Position numbers and translations under genes: made by a program. The notes below the pieces were generated by a model, which saw nothing but the letters and a program-made list of their open reading frames with translations, was not told the DNA's origin and ran no database searches. From positions 1-57,500 of the forward strand of contig NZ_SMLZ01000087.1 of NCBI RefSeq assembly GCF_009711415.1: a stretch of DNA of 57,500 nucleotides, read 5' to 3'. This document shows, in pieces, positions 8,130 through 17,271 of the stretch; the stretch's first letter is position 1; every line of letters starts with the position of its first letter. The stretch comes from Roseibium denhamense. GTDB taxonomy: Bacteria > Pseudomonadota > Alphaproteobacteria > Rhizobiales > Stappiaceae.

Positions 8130-10304
8130 ATGTGGGATCGCTTATCTATCCGTTTTAAAATTCCGGCTGCCATACTGGGCGTAGCGCTCGCGGTTGGGGC
8201 CGGCATCGGGCTGAGCAGCTACTTTTCCGCTGCACATGAAATTCAGACGCTTACCAAGAGCCGGCTCCAGGCGATTTCAACCAGCCGGGTGCTCGAGCTG
8301 TCCGACTATCTGAAGGAAATCGACACGGATCTGGCGCTGGTCAGTCAGCTCCCGTTTGTCCACGAGGCCGTCCGGGAGTTTGATGCCGCATGGGCACAAG
8401 TCGGCGGTGACAAGACCCTGGCACTGAAATCCGCTTACATCCGGGAAAACCCCAATCCGCTCGGCCAGAAGCACCTTTTCGACCAAGCGGCAACGGGAAC
8501 ACCCTATGACGCGGCGCATGCGAAGTATCACCCCTGGCTGCGCAAGCTGCTCCTGGATCGCGGCTACTACGACATCTTCCTGTTCAATATGAACGGCGAC
8601 CTGATTTACACCGTGTTCAAGGAGGAGGACTTTGCCACCAATTTCCGGGCGGGCGGCCCCTGGTCCGACACGGACCTCGGGCGTGCGTTCCGCGCGGCTG
8701 CCGATGGAGCGCCCAGCGCTGTCCACTTCTTCGATTTTCAGCCCTACGGGCCCAGCCATGGCGCTGCGGCAAGCTTCATGTCACGGCCGATCCAAGCAAA
8801 TGGACAAACGCTGGGCGTGCTGGTCTTCCAAATGCCGATTGACCGGATCAATGCCCTCATGAGCCGATCAGCTGGCCTGGGAGACACGGGAGAGACCGTG
8901 CTTGTCGGAGAAGACAGTCTGTTCCGGAACGACTCGCGGTTTACAGAGGAAAACGACATCCTGAAAACCGCGCTGACAACGAAAACAGCTGCTGCCGTGC
9001 TCAACGGCCAAACCAAGGTAATGATCGGCCCAAGCCATCGGGGCGAAGGCTTTATAAAGGCTGGAGCACCCTTGGAGTTTCTGGGCAACACCTGGGCCGT
9101 GCTGGCCATGCAGACCGAAGCCGAAGCCATGGCTCCATTGAACAGTCTCAAAAGCTGGATGATCGGGATCGGCATTGGCTTGTTCGTTCTTGCAGCACCA
9201 GCCGGGTATTTTCTGGCCCTCACGTTTACCCGTCCGCTTGGGCAATTGATCGGAAACATTCGTGACATCATCGATGGCCGGCTCGACACGCGGATCGACG
9301 GGACCGACCGTGCAGACGAGATCGGCGATATGAAACGGGCTATGGAAGTGTTCCGGGACAATGCAAGCGAGATTAAACAAAACGAAGAGGCCGCAGCGCT
9401 CAGGCGGTCAACCGAAACCGCAAGGCGCGCCGAGATGGACCGGCTGGTCGACACTTTCAAGACCCAGATCGCCGACGTGAAAAGACAACTGGCAGATCAA
9501 ACATCGATCTTGAGCAATACGTCCGATCAACTGGCCGGGAATGCGACGTCTTCCCTGACAGCGACAAAAAGCGCGCTCGCAGCTTCAAGCAAGGCGGATG
9601 AAAGCGTTCAGGCATCGGCAACCGCTTCGGAAGAACTGCGCATCTCAATCGCCGAAATCACACAGCACACGACACGCGCCTTGCAAACGGCACAAACCGC
9701 GACCGATGCAGCGCGGTCCACGGACCGGGACGTGACCGCCCTTGCCGGATCGGCGGAAAAGATCGGGGCGGTCATCAATATGATCCGGGATATTGCCGAA
9801 CAGACCAATCTCCTTGCCCTCAATGCCACCATTGAGGCCGCCAGAGCCGGAGAGGCGGGCAAAGGCTTCGCGGTCGTTGCTGCCGAAGTCAAGGAGCTCT
9901 CGACACAGACCGCGAAAGCGACAGACGAAATATCCGCCCAAGTCGCCGCCGTTCAAACCTCAACCACCCGCGCCGTTGAGGCGATCCGCGCCATCGCCGG
10001 GCAAATGGAAGACGTTCAAGAGGTCACGGCCGCAATAGCCTCCGCGGTGGAGGAACAAGGTGCAGCCACGGGCGAAATCAGCCACGCGATGGCCATGGCG
10101 GCCCGCTCCAGCAACGATGCGGCCCGCGACGTCTCCGACCTCCAGGCCAATATAGGTGAGACCAAGACAACTGCGGTCGAGGTCGAACGTTTGACGTCCG
10201 TCCTGGAAGATGTCAGCGACACGCTCAACACCGCTGTTGATGCGTTCCTCGCGTCTGATGTCTGGGTCTCATCCGAAGACATGATGGAGGCAAAATCAGC
10301 CTGA
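8130..10304 (+). CDS. methyl-accepting chemotaxis protein
   Basis: A 724-residue chemoreceptor. Membrane helix 1 is near residues 10-32. A large periplasmic sensor, probably double-Cache, spans about 35-335, and helix 2 is about 343-365. A HAMP domain follows (about 365-420), and the MCP signalling domain has the hairpin-tip motif [20 protein letters not shown]. The ligand is unknown. There is no C-terminal CheR-binding pentapeptide of the NWETF type. GGAGG six bases before the ATG fixes the start, although the frame is open to 8106. No che genes are adjacent. Confidence 0.95.
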   Translation: MWDRLSIRFKIPAAILGVALAVGAGIGLSSYFSAAHEIQTLTKSRLQAISTSRVLELSDYLKEIDTDLALVSQLPFVHEAVREFDAAWAQVGGDKTLALKSAYIRENPNPLGQKHLFDQAATGTPYDAAHAKYHPWLRKLLLDRGYYDIFLFNMNGDLIYTVFKEEDFATNFRAGGPWSDTDLGRAFRAAADGAPSAVHFFDFQPYGPSHGAAASFMSRPIQANGQTLGVLVFQMPIDRINALMSRSAGLGDTGETVLVGEDSLFRNDSRFTEENDILKTALTTKTAAAVLNGQTKVMIGPSHRGEGFIKAGAPLEFLGNTWAVLAMQTEAEAMAPLNSLKSWMIGIGIGLFVLAAPAGYFLALTFTRPLGQLIGNIRDIIDGRLDTRIDGTDRADEIGDMKRAMEVFRDNASEIKQNEEAAALRRSTETARRAEMDRLVDTFKTQIADVKRQLADQTSILSNTSDQLAGNATSSLTATKSALAASSKADESVQASATASEELRISIAEITQHTTRALQTAQTATDAARSTDRDVTALAGSAEKIGAVINMIRDIAEQTNLLALNATIEAARAGEAGKGFAVVAAEVKELSTQTAKATDEISAQVAAVQTSTTRAVEAIRAIAGQMEDVQEVTAAIASAVEEQGAATGEISHAMAMAARSSNDAARDVSDLQANIGETKTTAVEVERLTSVLEDVSDTLNTAVDAFLASDVWVSSEDMMEAKSA

Positions 10305-10349
10305 CCGGTGCCCCGCATACCTCGAAGCATTTGCGGCCTGCCCGAGAAA

Positions 10350-10381
10350 AAAGCCCGGCAACACGCACGTTGCCGGGCTTT
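10350..10381. terminator. bidirectional terminator between convergent genes
   Basis: A 12-13 bp perfect stem, AAGCCCGGCAAC / GTTGCCGGGCTT (10351-10362 with 10369-10380), has a 6-base loop. A-rich sequence precedes it and T-rich sequence follows, so it can stop transcription from both the chemoreceptor gene and the minus-strand phytase-like gene. Confidence 0.9.
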
Positions 10382-10412
10382 AGATTTATAGCTCCGAAGA
10401 GCCTTTTAGATC

Positions 10413-12626
10413 TTAGTTCAGGCGGGTCGCCGGACCGAGATCGATCAGCTGGGTCTCACCGGCCGCGTCATCAACGCCGTCATTGTCGGTGATCAGGATC
10501 AACCGGCCGTTAGCCGTGATGGTAAGGCCTTCCGGCTTGTCCAGGATCCAGCCCTTGCCTTGTGCCATGGCCGGAAGCACATCAACCGCAAACCGCTTTT
10601 CCAGAACCGGGAGGGTTTCGCCGTGGGCTGCAGGGGTTACGCCTTCCAGGGAGACAACCGTGATCTGCTTGATCGCAGCATCTTCGCCGCCCTTGTTGTC
10701 GCGCTCCAGAACGGCAAACTGGCCGTTGCCCATGGAAACGATTTCGGACAGTCCGACCCAGCCGCCAGCGGCACTTTTCGGTGCATCAAGCGGATAGTGA
10801 ACGAAGCCCCAGGACTTGTCCGCCGGGTTGTAGATCGCCAGTTTGGTCAAGCCTTTCGGGTCGTCCTTCCACTCGCGCTGAACGGCGACAGCAACCATTG
10901 TCTGACCATTCATCTCAAACTCGGCAACGCCTTCGAAAGAGAACCGCTGTGCCTGGTCGATCAGCGACTGCGGCAGCAGGATTTCTTCCTGGACAGCACC
11001 TGCGTCATCAACCTTCAGGAGAAGGTGACGGCGATCATTTTCCGGATGGCCTTCAGATGCCAGCCAGAACCCGCCATCGGAAGCAACCGAGATGCCTTCC
11101 AGATCCAACTTGGACTGATTGAAACCCGTGACAGTCACATAGGACGTGATCTTGGCCGGGATTTCGGAGATGTCCATCGTGTAGATGCGGGCTTCGTCAT
11201 AGAAGCTGTCGGAAACCGCATAAAGGGTGTTGGCATCTTCCGGATGCGCTGCCAGAGCGGACAATGCACCCCAGCCGATCGGCGCGCTCTTTTCAGGATC
11301 CATTTCAGAAACAACGGACGGATAAACCGGAACATCCGCACCGAACTGATAGACCGACAGATGCGACCGCACGCCATCTTCATCGACTTCGTTGGCAACC
11401 ACAAAGAGGTCGCGTTGCGGAATTGCCAGCAAGCCTTCCGGACCCACATGGGTCGGCAGGAATTGCAGGAATTCCGGCTCTGCACCGGTGTCTTTATAAA
11501 CGGCGACGAAGTTACCACGCTCGGAATTGACGAAGATCAGGGTCTCGCCCCCGAACTCTCCAACAGCAACACCTTCGGGCTCGGTGCCCTTCTTGGCGGC
11601 GCGCTTGGCCGGATAATGGCCGTGGGACATGCCCAGATGTTCCATCTGGTTACCGCTGTCGAACAGGACGTCGCCGTTCTTGCTCCAGATGGTGAACCCG
11701 CGTGAGCCGCCTTCATAGTCGCCCTCGTTCGCCGTGACGAAACGCTCGCTGTCGATCCAGGCGACCGCATCCGGTTCGCGGGCCACGTTTTCCGTGGTGC
11801 CGGAGGCGTCGCTCATACGCGCATCGATGACCGGAACATTTTCAGCCGTTGCCACGCCAGCGGAGAAATGGGAGACCACCTCACCAGTTGCCAGGTCAAC
11901 CACGGCCAGGTGATTGTTTTCCTGCAAGGTGACGACTGCCTGGTTCTCAGCGTTGATGGAGACGAATTCTGGCTCCGGATCGGTCGGAGCCACGTCCGCC
12001 AAACCGGTCAGGTCGACAATGCGAACCGCATCACAGTTGGTGGGCAGGCCGTTCTCATCCAGATCAAAGACGGCCAAATGCCCTGCCGGCATTTGCGGGA
12101 TAACGCCGTCGTTCAGATCTTCGTCGCGCTCGTTTTCGATCGCGATTGCCAGGAATTTGCCATCCGGCGAGATCGCGACGCTGTCCGGCTGGCCCTTAGC
12201 GTCGCATGTTGCCGTAATGCCCATTTCGGCAAGGGAAATCACAGCCATGTGGCCGGAGGCGTTGATGTAGTCCTCAGAGGTGTTCACACCGGCATAAGCG
12301 GCCATTTCACCCAAGGCAACGGAAGTTGGCTCACCGCCCAGGGCAACACGGCCCATCGGCTGGATGTTGAGCGGGTTCGCGGCATTGACGAACACAATGT
12401 CTTCACCCGGGCTGTCGGTGAAGGCGAGCGTGCGGCCGTCCTTGGAGGCATACACGATTTCAGCAACTGTTTCGGTGGACTTGTCCGCCCCTTCCGGCAA
12501 GGTCTTGTAGACTGGATAACTGTTGATCCGCTCGAAGAAATCAGCTTGAGCTGCCGGCACGGTTCCAAGACCGAACAGAACAGCGAGGCTGACGCCTTTC
12601 AAAAAACGTCCGCGAAGGTTCGCCAT
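10413..12626 (-). CDS. exported phytase-like esterase (esterase-like activity of phytase family)
   Basis: A 737-residue protein with a Sec signal peptide (MANLRGRFLKG then a hydrophobic run ending AAQA near residue 29). The body is a two-part beta-propeller-like protein. The N-terminal half has LVIVP-type repeats (SVAISPDGKFLAIA, EPDAVAWIDSERFVTANEGDYEGG) similar to choice-of-anchor alkaline phosphatase-like proteins. The C-terminal third matches the phytase-like esterase domain (DLEGISVASDGGFWLASEG, DKPEGLTITANGRLILITDNDG). It is probably periplasmic or secreted. The ATG at 12626 has GGGAG eight bases upstream; an earlier ATG at 12641 lacks a ribosome site. Confidence 0.85.
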   Translation of the reverse strand: MANLRGRFLKGVSLAVLFGLGTVPAAQADFFERINSYPVYKTLPEGADKSTETVAEIVYASKDGRTLAFTDSPGEDIVFVNAANPLNIQPMGRVALGGEPTSVALGEMAAYAGVNTSEDYINASGHMAVISLAEMGITATCDAKGQPDSVAISPDGKFLAIAIENERDEDLNDGVIPQMPAGHLAVFDLDENGLPTNCDAVRIVDLTGLADVAPTDPEPEFVSINAENQAVVTLQENNHLAVVDLATGEVVSHFSAGVATAENVPVIDARMSDASGTTENVAREPDAVAWIDSERFVTANEGDYEGGSRGFTIWSKNGDVLFDSGNQMEHLGMSHGHYPAKRAAKKGTEPEGVAVGEFGGETLIFVNSERGNFVAVYKDTGAEPEFLQFLPTHVGPEGLLAIPQRDLFVVANEVDEDGVRSHLSVYQFGADVPVYPSVVSEMDPEKSAPIGWGALSALAAHPEDANTLYAVSDSFYDEARIYTMDISEIPAKITSYVTVTGFNQSKLDLEGISVASDGGFWLASEGHPENDRRHLLLKVDDAGAVQEEILLPQSLIDQAQRFSFEGVAEFEMNGQTMVAVAVQREWKDDPKGLTKLAIYNPADKSWGFVHYPLDAPKSAAGGWVGLSEIVSMGNGQFAVLERDNKGGEDAAIKQITVVSLEGVTPAAHGETLPVLEKRFAVDVLPAMAQGKGWILDKPEGLTITANGRLILITDNDGVDDAAGETQLIDLGPATRLN

Positions 12627-12829
12627 CACACGTGCTCCCATACTTTTTGTGGGTTGAGGTTGCGGCAAGCTAGAAGCGCTGCTTGCAAAGCCGGTGACGA
12701 TTTCAAGAAGGTTTGATGACAGCCGAAACTGACGGGATCACGAAGGCCGAAAGTACCGGCGAACGGGCCGTTCATTCACGAAATTAAACTTGGGTGACCA
12801 GAGAAGCTGGTCCGCGAGCATGACCTGAA

Positions 12830-12849
12830 GCCGCCGCATCCGCGGCGGC
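12830..12849. repeat. GC-rich perfect hairpin downstream of arsC
   Basis: The stem GCCGCCGC / GCGGCGGC (12830-12837 with 12842-12849) has a 4-base loop. It lies about 50 bases past the arsC stop and upstream of the phytase-like gene. There is no T-tract on either side, so it is at best a weak terminator for arsRC or a leader structure. Confidence 0.45.
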
Positions 12850-12899
12850 CGGTCTCGTCCCTACACGAATAATCCCGCCGGAGGCAGGCGCCTGACATA

Positions 12900-13409
12900 T
12901 CAGGCTGTTTCGGCAACCGCCTGGCCGATCTCGTCCAGCTTTTTCTGAAGCGAAAGCTTGTCCAAGGAATCCATGGGCAAATTCATAAAGATCGAAATCC
13001 GGTTGTTCAGCATCCGGAAAGCTTCGGTGTAAGCCAATTGATGTTCGACATCATTGCCCCCAGCACCGACCGGATCTGGAACACCCCAATGGGCGGACAT
13101 GGGCTGACCCGGCCAAACCGGACAGCTTTCCTTGGCCGCGTTGTCACAGACCGTAAAGACAAAGTCCATGACCGGTGCATCCGGGCCAGCAAACTCGTCC
13201 CAGTTTTTGGACCGCAAGCCCTCTGTTACGAAATTCAGTTTCTGCAGCAGATGCAATGCTTCCGGACGGACTGCGCCCGCAGGCTGCGATCCCGCTGAAT
13301 AGGCCTTGAAGCGTCTTTGGCCGTCCCGGTTCAAGATGGCCTCAGCCATGATCGAACGCGCTGAATTCCCAGTGCACAAGAAGAGCACGTTATAAACACC
13401 CTCTGACAT
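12900..13409 (-). CDS. arsC: arsenate reductase, LMW-phosphatase-like ArsC
   Basis: A 169-residue enzyme with the low-molecular-weight phosphatase loop C-x5-R at C12-R18 (CTGNSAR). C88 and C96 match the second and third redox cysteines of thioredoxin-coupled ArsC. It reduces arsenate to arsenite in the cytoplasm. AAAGGGAG lies before the ATG at 13409; the frame is open to 13457 but that would overlap arsR. It follows arsR by 19 bases, so the pair is one operon. No arsenite exporter is present nearby. Confidence 0.87.
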   Translation of the reverse strand: MSEGVYNVLFLCTGNSARSIMAEAILNRDGQRRFKAYSAGSQPAGAVRPEALHLLQKLNFVTEGLRSKNWDEFAGPDAPVMDFVFTVCDNAAKESCPVWPGQPMSAHWGVPDPVGAGGNDVEHQLAYTEAFRMLNNRISIFMNLPMDSLDKLSLQKKLDEIGQAVAETA

Positions 13410-13428
13410 GGTTATCTCCCTTTGTAAG

Positions 13429-13767
13429 CTATTGGGCCTCGACACATGCGATGCCATCGATCACTTGAGCGCAGAGTTCCGGATGACCGCCGCAACAATC
13501 TGCCACCAGGAAAGTCAGCAGTTCCTGGGTTCCGCTTAGATCGGCGTAGTACCGGATAGTTCGGCCTTCGCGGGTGTTGCGGACAAGGCCTGCCTGCAAC
13601 AACACGGATAGATTGGCCGACATGGTGTTTTGCTTCACGCCAAGATCTTCGCCGATTTCTCCGGCGGTCATTCCGTTTGCACCTGATTTGATCAAGAGGC
13701 GGAAAACCTCCAGCCGGGTTTTTTGACTGAGCGCTGCAAAAGCGCCGAGAGCTGCATTTATATCCAT
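13429..13767 (-). CDS. arsR: ArsR family transcriptional repressor
   Basis: A 112-residue winged-helix regulator. The recognition region is around residues 35-62 (MTAGEIGEDLGVKQNTMSANLSVL). C-terminal cysteines C91, C92 and C99 (CCGGHPELC) match the As(III)-binding arrangement known from Acidithiobacillus-type ArsR rather than the classic CxCxxC in helix 3. It is first gene of the arsR-arsC operon, divergent from the lyase operon. It probably represses its own promoter until arsenite binds. Confidence 0.9.
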   Translation of the reverse strand: MDINAALGAFAALSQKTRLEVFRLLIKSGANGMTAGEIGEDLGVKQNTMSANLSVLLQAGLVRNTREGRTIRYYADLSGTQELLTFLVADCCGGHPELCAQVIDGIACVEAQ

Positions 13768-13781
13768 AATTCATGATATAT
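13762..13781. promoter_or_regulatory. possible ArsR operator
   Basis: An AT-rich partial dyad (ATATC near 13762, GATAT near 13781) spans the arsR start codon and the intergenic side. Similar GATAT half-sites follow at about 13777-13790. The symmetry is imperfect, and the assignment rests mainly on position upstream of an ArsR gene. Confidence 0.3.
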
Positions 13782-13922
13782 TGATATTTCAGCAAACACA
13801 AACGCAAAATGCTGCAGGCACCGCAATGGCGGACCATTTGTGACACGCACTGATTCGCGCAGATTGCCCTTGCCAGCAGGCCTTTGACCTGATGCTGTAC
13901 GGCAAAGAAAAATGAGGACCGC

Positions 13923-14996
13923 ATGCAGTTTCAGAACAATCCATGGAAAGGCACAGGCCTGCCAGATTTGACCGGTCTTGCCGATGGCAATGTTTCCCAT
14001 GAGGTGGAGCAAGCGAAGACCCTCTTTGCCCCTTACAAAGGCCAGGACCCGACACCTCTCGTCGATGACCGGACCATGGCGGCCGAGCTCGGCCTTGGCG
14101 CTCTTTATATCAAGGATGAGAGCAGCCGGATGGGTCTCGGCAGCTTCAAGGCCCTGGGAGCCGGTTATGCGATTGCGAAGTCCGCCAGCAACGGCACGGC
14201 GGAAAGCGGAAACAAGGCCGATCTCGCGGACATCACCTTTATTTGCGCCAGCGCCGGCAACCACGGTCTGTCCATGGCATCCGGCGCCCGGAGGTTTGGT
14301 GCAAACGCCGTGGTTGTCATTTCCGAGACAGTTCCGGAGGCCTTTGCCCAGAGGCTGAGAGCCCTGGGCGCCGACGCCGTTCGTGCCGGCAAAATCTACG
14401 AAGAGAGCATGGCGGAGGCTGAACGGCTTGCCGCCGAAAATGGCTGGCACCTCCTCCCGGACAGCACCTGGCCCGGAATGACGACACCCGGCCATGATGT
14501 GATGGAAGGCTATCTCATCATGGGGGATGAAGTGGCAGCGCAGGTGCCCGAACCCCCAACTCATGTGTTTTTGCAGGCCGGTGTTGGTGGCATGGCTGCC
14601 GCATGTGCCGTGAGTGCCAGGATTGCCTGGGGCGGCGCCCCGCAGATCATTATTGTGGAACCGGACGCTGCGCCTGCTCTTTGGGCGAGTATCGAAGCCG
14701 GCCGGCTTGCCGTTGGCGCTGGCCCCGTTTCCAACATGGGCCGGCTCGACTGCAAGGAGCCCTCCCATCTGGCATTGAAATATCTGGCCCGTGAAGCAAA
14801 CGGTTTCGCGCTGATTTCCGATGACGAGGCATCGCAGGCGGTCGATTGGCTCGCCGGACATGGCCTCAAGACCACTCCGTCCGGCGGCGCAGGCATCGCT
14901 GGCGTTCTTCATGCCAAGGCAAACAAGACCGCACTTGGTCTCGACAGCGCCTCCCGCGTTCTCTGCTATTTGTCCGAAGGTCCGGAAGATGGTTGA
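13923..14996 (+). CDS. PLP-dependent diaminopropionate ammonia-lyase-like enzyme
   Basis: A 357-residue fold-type-II PLP enzyme. The cofactor lysine is K76 (GLGSFKALGAGYAI), preceded by YIKDESSRMGLG as in diaminopropionate ammonia-lyase. The phosphate-binding glycine loop is in LQAGVGGMAAA. DpaL converts 2,3-diaminopropionate to pyruvate and two ammonia. This protein is shorter than the roughly 400-residue enterobacterial enzyme, so another amino acid substrate (threonine dehydratase/EutB-like role) is possible. Its stop overlaps the M24 start by 8 bases. First gene of a three-gene catabolic operon. Confidence 0.83.
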   Translation: MQFQNNPWKGTGLPDLTGLADGNVSHEVEQAKTLFAPYKGQDPTPLVDDRTMAAELGLGALYIKDESSRMGLGSFKALGAGYAIAKSASNGTAESGNKADLADITFICASAGNHGLSMASGARRFGANAVVVISETVPEAFAQRLRALGADAVRAGKIYEESMAEAERLAAENGWHLLPDSTWPGMTTPGHDVMEGYLIMGDEVAAQVPEPPTHVFLQAGVGGMAAACAVSARIAWGGAPQIIIVEPDAAPALWASIEAGRLAVGAGPVSNMGRLDCKEPSHLALKYLAREANGFALISDDEASQAVDWLAGHGLKTTPSGGAGIAGVLHAKANKTALGLDSASRVLCYLSEGPEDG

Positions 14997-16128
14997 TTTG
15001 GACTTTGCCACCAGCGAATTCGAGCAAAGAACAGAACGCGCGCAGACACTCATGAGCGAACAGTCGCTCGACGCCCTCCTGTTTATGACAGAGCCGGAAG
15101 TTCGCTATTTCACCGGGTTTCGAACGTTGTTTTGGCAAAGCCCGGCCCGGCCGTGGTTTGTAATCGTCCCAAAAACGGGAAAGCCAATCGCGGTCATCCC
15201 GCAAATCGGCACGCATTTGATGGCAAGCACCTGGATCGACGACATCCGGACCTTTGCGGCGCCCCACCCTGATGATGAAGGCATTACGGCACTTGCCAAC
15301 GCCCTGACCGGCTCAGAAAAAATCGGCCTGCCCATGGGCCGCGAAAGCGTCTTGCGGATGCCGCTGAAGGACTTCCGTCTTCTGACATCAAAGCTGCGCC
15401 ATGCCACGTTCGTTGATGCCTCCCCGCTGATCCATGCCCTGCGACAGATCAAGTCCGAAGCGGAAATCGCAATTCTGAAGACAATTTGCGCGATTGGCTC
15501 CAAGAGTTTCGGAAACGCGGGCAGCTTGTTTCATGAAGGTCAGACCTTGAAGGAGGCCTTTCGGGCCTTCAAAATCGACCTCATCAAAAATGGCGCAGAT
15601 GATGTGCCCTATTTGGTCGGCGGCGCCGGGCAAGGCGGTTACGGCGATGTCATATCGCCCCCATCGGAGCAAAGGCTTCAGTCCGGCGATGTGTTGATGC
15701 TCGACACAGGCGCGACACTGAAGGGCTATTTCTGCGATTTTGACCGCAACTATGCCATCACCCATGCCAGCGAAACCGTTCAATCTGCCCACCGGACGCT
15801 TGTGCAGGCGGCTCATGCGGCGGCCTCGATTGCGCGCCCCGGAAAGACGTGCGCTGATCTGTTCAAGGCCATGATTGAGGTCATCGGCCAGAGTGACAGC
15901 GACGTCGGCCGGATGGGTCACGGGCTCGGCAGTCAGCTGACCGAAACGCCGTCATTAACCCATTTCGACAACACTGAGCTGGGCGAACGCATGGTTCTCA
16001 CGCTGGAACCAAGCCTGTCGCTTGGCGGCGGCAAGATGATGGTCCACGAGGAAAATATCGTCATCCGCGACGGAGAGCCTGAGTTTCTCAGCACACCTGC
16101 GGAGCCGGATATTCCGGTGATCGGATAA
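14989..16128 (+). CDS. M24 family metallohydrolase (Xaa-Pro peptidase / ectoine hydrolase-like)
   Basis: A 379-residue pita-bread protein with an N-terminal creatinase-type domain (about 10-140). The catalytic domain has all five metal ligands: Asp in LMLDTG, Asp in CDFDRNY, His in GRMGHGLGS, Glu in LTLEP and Glu in HEENIVI. The family includes prolidases, creatinase and the ectoine hydrolase EutD/DoeA. Its overlap with the PLP lyase and the racemase 10 bases downstream suggest a hydrolytic ring- or amide-opening step in small-molecule catabolism rather than peptide cleavage. That role is inference. The upstream-open frame to 14821 lies inside the lyase gene. Confidence 0.88.
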   Translation: MVDLDFATSEFEQRTERAQTLMSEQSLDALLFMTEPEVRYFTGFRTLFWQSPARPWFVIVPKTGKPIAVIPQIGTHLMASTWIDDIRTFAAPHPDDEGITALANALTGSEKIGLPMGRESVLRMPLKDFRLLTSKLRHATFVDASPLIHALRQIKSEAEIAILKTICAIGSKSFGNAGSLFHEGQTLKEAFRAFKIDLIKNGADDVPYLVGGAGQGGYGDVISPPSEQRLQSGDVLMLDTGATLKGYFCDFDRNYAITHASETVQSAHRTLVQAAHAAASIARPGKTCADLFKAMIEVIGQSDSDVGRMGHGLGSQLTETPSLTHFDNTELGERMVLTLEPSLSLGGGKMMVHEENIVIRDGEPEFLSTPAEPDIPVIG

Positions 16129-16138
16129 GGGCGGTGAG

Positions 16139-16879
16139 ATGGATCTGAACTTCGTTTGTGATGACGGACTTGCACAACGCGCCGCCTTCGGCCTGATTGT
16201 TCTGCAAGCCGACGAGACAATGGAAAACGAATTCCGGACGCTTTTTGATTTAAAAGGCGTCACACTCAACCATGCGCGCATCCCGAGCGCACCGGACGTC
16301 ACACCGGATACGCTGATGCGCATGAAAGAGCAGCTAACCGGAACGGCGGCCCTGCTGCCGAGCGCACGCCCACTGGATGTCATTGGATATGGCTGCACGT
16401 CTGCATCAACCATCATTGGATCGGACACCGTCGCGGCGGCAGTGCAAAAAGCCCACCCGACTGCCAAAGTCACCAATCCGGCCGCCGCGGTCATAGCCGC
16501 GCTTCAGAAACTGAAGGTGAAAAAGATTGGCGTTGTTACGCCATATATCGCCGAGGTTTCCAAGGCCGTGGTGACCCTTTTGGAAAACAACGGCTTCACC
16601 GCAGACAAAGTTGGTTCCTTCGGCCAATCGGAAGAAGCCGTCGTGGCGCGGATCGCCGCAGACTCGGTGGAAGCAGCAATCTGTTCCGTCGGCGACGCTC
16701 CGGACATTGAGGCCGTTTTTGCGTCCTGCACCAACCTGCGCACTTTCCCGATCATCGAGGCCTGCGAAGCAAAACTGGGCAAACCAGTGATCAGTTCCAA
16801 CTCCGCGCTCGCCTGGCACATGATGCAACTGGCCGGACTTGAGACCAAAGGACGTGGACCGGGCCGGCTTTTCGGATAA
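16139..16879 (+). CDS. Asp/Glu racemase superfamily protein, EutA / maleate isomerase-like
   Basis: A 246-residue protein of the Asp/Glu racemase/arylmalonate decarboxylase/maleate isomerase superfamily. Both catalytic cysteine positions are filled: C86 in GYGCTSAST and C197 in ASCTNLRT. This favours a racemase or cis-trans isomerase over a decarboxylase, which keeps only one cysteine. In hydroxyectoine catabolism a homologue, EutA, sits with an M24 hydrolase and a PLP lyase as here. GGGCGGTGAG precedes the ATG. Last gene of the operon. Confidence 0.82.
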   Translation: MDLNFVCDDGLAQRAAFGLIVLQADETMENEFRTLFDLKGVTLNHARIPSAPDVTPDTLMRMKEQLTGTAALLPSARPLDVIGYGCTSASTIIGSDTVAAAVQKAHPTAKVTNPAAAVIAALQKLKVKKIGVVTPYIAEVSKAVVTLLENNGFTADKVGSFGQSEEAVVARIAADSVEAAICSVGDAPDIEAVFASCTNLRTFPIIEACEAKLGKPVISSNSALAWHMMQLAGLETKGRGPGRLFG

Positions 16880-17271
16880 GAAGACGCAGCTTACGCCCGT
16901 TGCCGAAACAGCACGATATCAGGCAAAGGTCACCTTCCTGGCCGTAGGTGATCTTTGCAGGTTGACTTCCCAAGCGTTCCGGGCAAAAACACGCCGTCTT
17001 TTGTGAACCAACGTGCGAGTTTTCGATGAAACGGCTGAAAGCCGACATTCTGGATATGTTGTCCGAAGCTCTTGCCAGCGCAACTTTTTTGCGCGGCGAG
17101 ACGAAGACGCATGCCGCGACCGCATATAAACGCACAACAAAGACCACCAAGACCACCGCTTAAGGTGCTGCTCATCCCGTGCTCCCCGGGGATGGGGAGC
17201 GCTGAAAGCCAAGGCTGTCCGGAAACAGGGCAGCCGGCGAAGCGGGGAGACGGATAAGGACCAGACCGAAA
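16880..17271 (+). other. 392-base gap upstream of asd with two hairpins
   Basis: No convincing gene. A 12-bp stem, with one G:T pair, joins 16923-16934 to 16947-16958 across a 12-base loop. A second hairpin, GCTCCCC / GGGGAGC, is at 17181-17200. A weak 45-codon frame (17026-17163) ends in a Thr/Lys-rich tail but lacks a good ribosome site. The asd promoter and leader must lie here. Confidence 0.5.

Noticed and set aside
10560..11705. 381-codon plus-strand frame within the phytase-like gene
   Set aside because: The opposite strand encodes a coherent exported protein with a signal peptide and family motifs; this frame has none.
13758..15053. 431-codon minus-strand frame across the lyase operon
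   Set aside because: It overlaps arsR and lies antisense to a PLP enzyme with clear catalytic motifs.
17026..17163. 45-codon frame upstream of asd
   Set aside because: Not listed as a gene because no good ribosome site or family is visible; kept only as a possible leader in the findings.
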